The notes beneath the pieces were generated by a model. The model worked only from the letters and a program-made list of their open reading frames with translations, was not told where the DNA came from and made no database searches. Made by a program: the position numbers and the translations under genes. 8,185 bases of DNA. Origin: a bacterium. GTDB taxonomy: Bacteria; Pseudomonadota; Gammaproteobacteria; Burkholderiales; Burkholderiaceae_C. Shown in pieces: positions 5,991 through 8,185 of the stretch. The DNA is taken from NCBI GenBank assembly GCA_030824095.1, contig JAVBYK010000478.1, positions 1 to 8,185 of the forward strand. The letters are read 5' to 3'. Every line of letters begins with the position of its first letter. Positions within the stretch are counted from its first letter, which is position 1.

Positions 5991-6986
5991 CTACTTTGGC
6001 AGCGTTGTGCCCGATTTCTGCAAGGGGGTGGTCACGTTCTGAATGATGATGGCCCTTTTCTGCTCTGGCGTCAGAGCCGGGGTGGCCGTGCCGTCGGGTG
6101 CGGGCATATTGACCGGATTGGTGACGGGCGTCGGGCTTGCTGGCGGCGTGGGGTTCGCGGGGGCCGGGTTTGTCGGAGCAGGGGCGGTTGCTCCATCTTT
6201 GCGTGCCGCCAGGGATGGGCGTAACAATGCGCCAGCGCCAGCTGCCGCACGTTTGCTGCCATCACCCTTGCCGCCCTCCGCACCGTCTTTTCTGGCTTCG
6301 CGGGCGTCGGCCTTGAGTTCGAGTTTGTAGAAATCGGGAATCTTCAGCAGCACCTGCGGTGGCGTGTCGATGGCCTGGGGCGCAAAGCCCACATCGCCGG
6401 CCTTCAGTGACTGAACGCCATTCTTGTTGCGAATGAAGGTCTCGCCTTCATTGACTTTGTCATACAGGCCGGGTGCGCCCAGGGACGGCAGCCCGGGCGT
6501 GTCCAGAACCAGCATGGGTTCGTGGTCTGTGCCGCGTATGCCAATGGTGGCCGTTGCGCTGCGGATCTGGTAGGCATCGGGATTGGTGCGCCCGATCAGG
6601 CCGGTGATGGAGCGGAACCCGCCTCGCAGCAGGGAAACCAGAAAACTGGAGTTGCTGGCGTCCTTTTCATCGTGCACAAAGCGGTCGATCACCATGGCGG
6701 TGCCGGGGCGCACGGACATGTAGCCCCCATCGTGCAAGCGCATTTGCACCAGCGCGGTGTCGGTGGTGACCACCTTGTCGCCGGAGAACAGCTCGGCGCC
6801 CTTTGCCAGTGGACGTTCGCGCCCCTGCAAATCGGTCGCCGTAGCCACTCCAGAAACCGACATGACCCGTGCCGCACTTTGCTGTGCCAGGGCCATATTC
6901 ATATAACCCAGCAGCGTGGCCGCGACCATCAGGCTGACGGGCCACCATGTGTGAGAGTTGCAGCGCTTGGGGGCAGTTGCTTGCAT
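5991..6986 (-). CDS. Exported FecR-domain protein with intact signature
   Basis: This 331-residue protein has a signal peptide with a long polar n-region, a hydrophobic stretch around 16-33 and likely cleavage after ALA34. A FecR domain follows at about 40-205: GAELFSGDKVVTTDTALVQM at 63-82, DGGYMSVRP at 86-94, SLLRGGFRSI at 118-127, the hallmark RSATATIGIRGTDHE at 142-156, then GLYDKVNEGETFIRN and LKAGDVGFAP. The C-terminal part changes character: a charged segment KLELKADAREARKDGAEGG near 221-239, then a Pro/Ala/Thr/Asn-rich tail at about 268-306, and a short possible helix TPEQKRAIIIQNVT. It should be periplasmic or held at the outer membrane. Unlike iron-uptake FecR it has no cytoplasmic sigma-interacting region. 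Its ATG has GGAG 5 bases upstream and sits 11 bp after the stop of the TPR-barrel gene, so the two are surely co-transcribed. The substrate or signal is unknown. Confidence 0.9.
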   Translation of the reverse strand: MQATAPKRCNSHTWWPVSLMVAATLLGYMNMALAQQSAARVMSVSGVATATDLQGRERPLAKGAELFSGDKVVTTDTALVQMRLHDGGYMSVRPGTAMVIDRFVHDEKDASNSSFLVSLLRGGFRSITGLIGRTNPDAYQIRSATATIGIRGTDHEPMLVLDTPGLPSLGAPGLYDKVNEGETFIRNKNGVQSLKAGDVGFAPQAIDTPPQVLLKIPDFYKLELKADAREARKDGAEGGKGDGSKRAAAGAGALLRPSLAARKDGATAPAPTNPAPANPTPPASPTPVTNPVNMPAPDGTATPALTPEQKRAIIIQNVTTPLQKSGTTLPK

Positions 6987-6991
6987 GGGAA

Positions 6992-6995
6992 CTCC
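6992..6995 (-). promoter_or_regulatory. Ribosome binding site of the proximal FecR-domain gene
   Basis: On the minus strand GGAG lies 5 bases before the ATG (6986-6984), directly after the TAG stop of the barrel gene, a spacing typical of tightly coupled operon genes. Confidence 0.7.
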
Positions 6996-6997
6996 GT

Positions 6998-8185
6998 CTA
7001 GAAATCAAACCGCATGTTCACCGACCAGTCGTTCTTGTCGTAGGTGTACAGCTCGGCGTTGCTGTTGTTGCGGATGGCGCTGAACTGGGGCCGTACCGAG
7101 AGACCCTTGCCGACCGACCAGGTCATGCCCATGGTCAGGTCGTACAGGGTTTCCTCGCGCGAAACCAGGTACAGGCTGTTGGTGCTGTCGTAGCGGGAAA
7201 TGGTGGCTCCTGTGGAGGCGTATGCGCCCATCCTGTCGGCAAAGCTCTTCTGGATGAAGATCCGCGGACCATAGAAGCGCCGGTCGCCGTCGTCACGGCC
7301 ACCCACGGCTTTTTCAACGCCGATGGCCCCCGACAGGCTGAACACCGTGCTGCCGTCACCCAGTGAGGTCAGCCACCCCGCCGACAGCGCTGTGGTCTGC
7401 GTGTCCTGGCTGGCGTAGCTGCTCAGCTGGTAGCGGGCATCATTGAAACTTGCACCCAGGGAGAACTGGCTCTGGTTGTTCAGCGCCAGGCGCCAGTCCA
7501 GGCTGGCTCCCGTGGTGCCTCTCAGGCGGGATTGGTTCAGGTAGTACTGTCCGGTGTTCAGCCCGGTTCGCAGCAGCCAGGCACCGCCCGCGTAACTCAC
7601 GCCGAAACGGCCGTCCAGTGTGGCGTAGCCGGAATCGGTGTACATCTGGTAGGCGCGGCCGCGGTAGTCGCCGCCGCCGTAGAGGCTCCATTGGTCGGTT
7701 AACTGGTGGTTGACCTCGCCGCCAACGCCTACGGTGCCATAGTTGTCATCGGTCTTTCTGCCGGAAGGGGGCGCCGGCGCATACAGGCCAAAGGACGGGA
7801 TATGGATCGCGGACAGTGCGGTGGCACTGCCGATGTTGGTGTCGGCGCCGACTCCCACCTCGATATAACCCGAGCCTGTGGTGCGCTGGTTTTGGGTGCG
7901 CGCTTCGGCCGCGCGCGCATACCGCTCCACGGCGCTGCGCAGATCCGGTGGCAGGTTCTGGATCGCGAGCACCGATTCAAATTCGATCTTTGCGCGGCCA
8001 TAGTCGCCCAGGGCCAGGTAGGCACGCCCCATGTCGGCCCGCACGCCGAGAAAGTTCGGGGCCACGGCCAGAATGCGCTCATAGACGAAGCTGGCCTTGC
8101 TAGGCCGGTTGCTCTCCAGGGCGGCAGTGCCCAGCAGGTAGTCATAGACCTGGTCCCCGGCGCCGCTGAGTTCCAGTGGCTCCAG
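6998..8185 (-). CDS. Outer-membrane protein: periplasmic TPR region plus C-terminal beta-barrel (5' end outside window)
   Basis: The reading frame stays open to the window edge, so this is a partial gene with 395 residues visible. The GTG at 8065 is internal: the 40 codons before it continue a TPR pattern (QVYDYLLGTAALES, then KASFVYERILAVAPN). A second TPR unit follows (RADMGRAYLALGDYGRAKIEFESVLAIQ). After a charged linker (ERYARAAEARTQNQR) the remaining 290 residues, from about 107, alternate polar and hydrophobic residues with many Gly, Tyr and Trp, as in a transmembrane beta-barrel. This part opens YIEVGVGADTNIGSAT and closes NMRFDF, with the terminal Phe expected of a BAM-inserted barrel. 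TPR plus barrel resembles the DUF560/Slam (surface lipoprotein assembly modifier) architecture and also export porins such as PgaA or BcsC. The asparagine-containing start of the barrel leans towards the Slam-like group, but I cannot settle it. It heads an operon with two FecR-domain proteins. Confidence 0.85.
   Translation of the reverse strand: MEPLELSGAGDQVYDYLLGTAALESNRPSKASFVYERILAVAPNFLGVRADMGRAYLALGDYGRAKIEFESVLAIQNLPPDLRSAVERYARAAEARTQNQRTTGSGYIEVGVGADTNIGSATALSAIHIPSFGLYAPAPPSGRKTDDNYGTVGVGGEVNHQLTDQWSLYGGGDYRGRAYQMYTDSGYATLDGRFGVSYAGGAWLLRTGLNTGQYYLNQSRLRGTTGASLDWRLALNNQSQFSLGASFNDARYQLSSYASQDTQTTALSAGWLTSLGDGSTVFSLSGAIGVEKAVGGRDDGDRRFYGPRIFIQKSFADRMGAYASTGATISRYDSTNSLYLVSREETLYDLTMGMTWSVGKGLSVRPQFSAIRNNSNAELYTYDKNDWSVNMRFDF

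Noticed and set aside
5145..6986. FecIR-type iron-starvation regulators
   Set aside because: Both proteins begin with cleavable signal peptides, have no cytoplasmic anti-sigma region or internal membrane helix, and no FecI or TonB-dependent receptor is in view.

Overview
The window looks like chromosomal DNA from a betaproteobacterium of the Burkholderiales, most likely Comamonadaceae (Rhodoferax/Polaromonas/Acidovorax-like). The reasons are high-GC coding DNA, Burkholderiales-like protein sequences, and two intergenic segments (about 2365-2436 and 4353-4430) that resemble dispersed repeats I associate with that family. The genus is an inference; no rRNA or other marker is present.

Right-pointing block, 1-4345: five tightly packed genes. 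A Ser/Thr protein kinase (5' end outside the window) overlaps a PP2C-type phosphatase by 4 bp (ATGA). After 16 bp comes rph (RNase PH), then a 101-bp gap filled mostly by a repeat, then rdgB (dITP/XTP pyrophosphatase), then after 5 bp hemW (radical-SAM heme chaperone). The layout suggests co-transcription of a reversible phosphorylation pair with RNA-processing, nucleotide-sanitation and heme-trafficking genes. A second repeat-like, hairpin-rich segment follows hemW, and then a separate gene for a two-CBS-domain protein (4464-5141) with its own good ribosome binding site.

Left-pointing block, 8185-5145: three genes in one apparent operon, converging on the CBS gene with only 3 bp between stop codons. 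In transcription order they are: an outer-membrane protein with N-terminal TPR helices and a C-terminal beta-barrel (5' end outside the window), and two exported FecR-domain proteins that are recognisably paralogous to each other. Both FecR proteins carry Sec-type signal peptides and proline/asparagine-rich C-terminal tails, and neither looks like the membrane-spanning anti-sigma FecR of iron uptake. This envelope cassette is the least explained part of the window and the best candidate for an undescribed system.

There is no gene-free stretch over 300 bases. The largest gaps are 2386-2486 and 4346-4463, both described below. I see no tRNA, rRNA, CRISPR, transposase gene or phage gene, and no promoter I can defend; the promoters of both operons probably lie outside the window.
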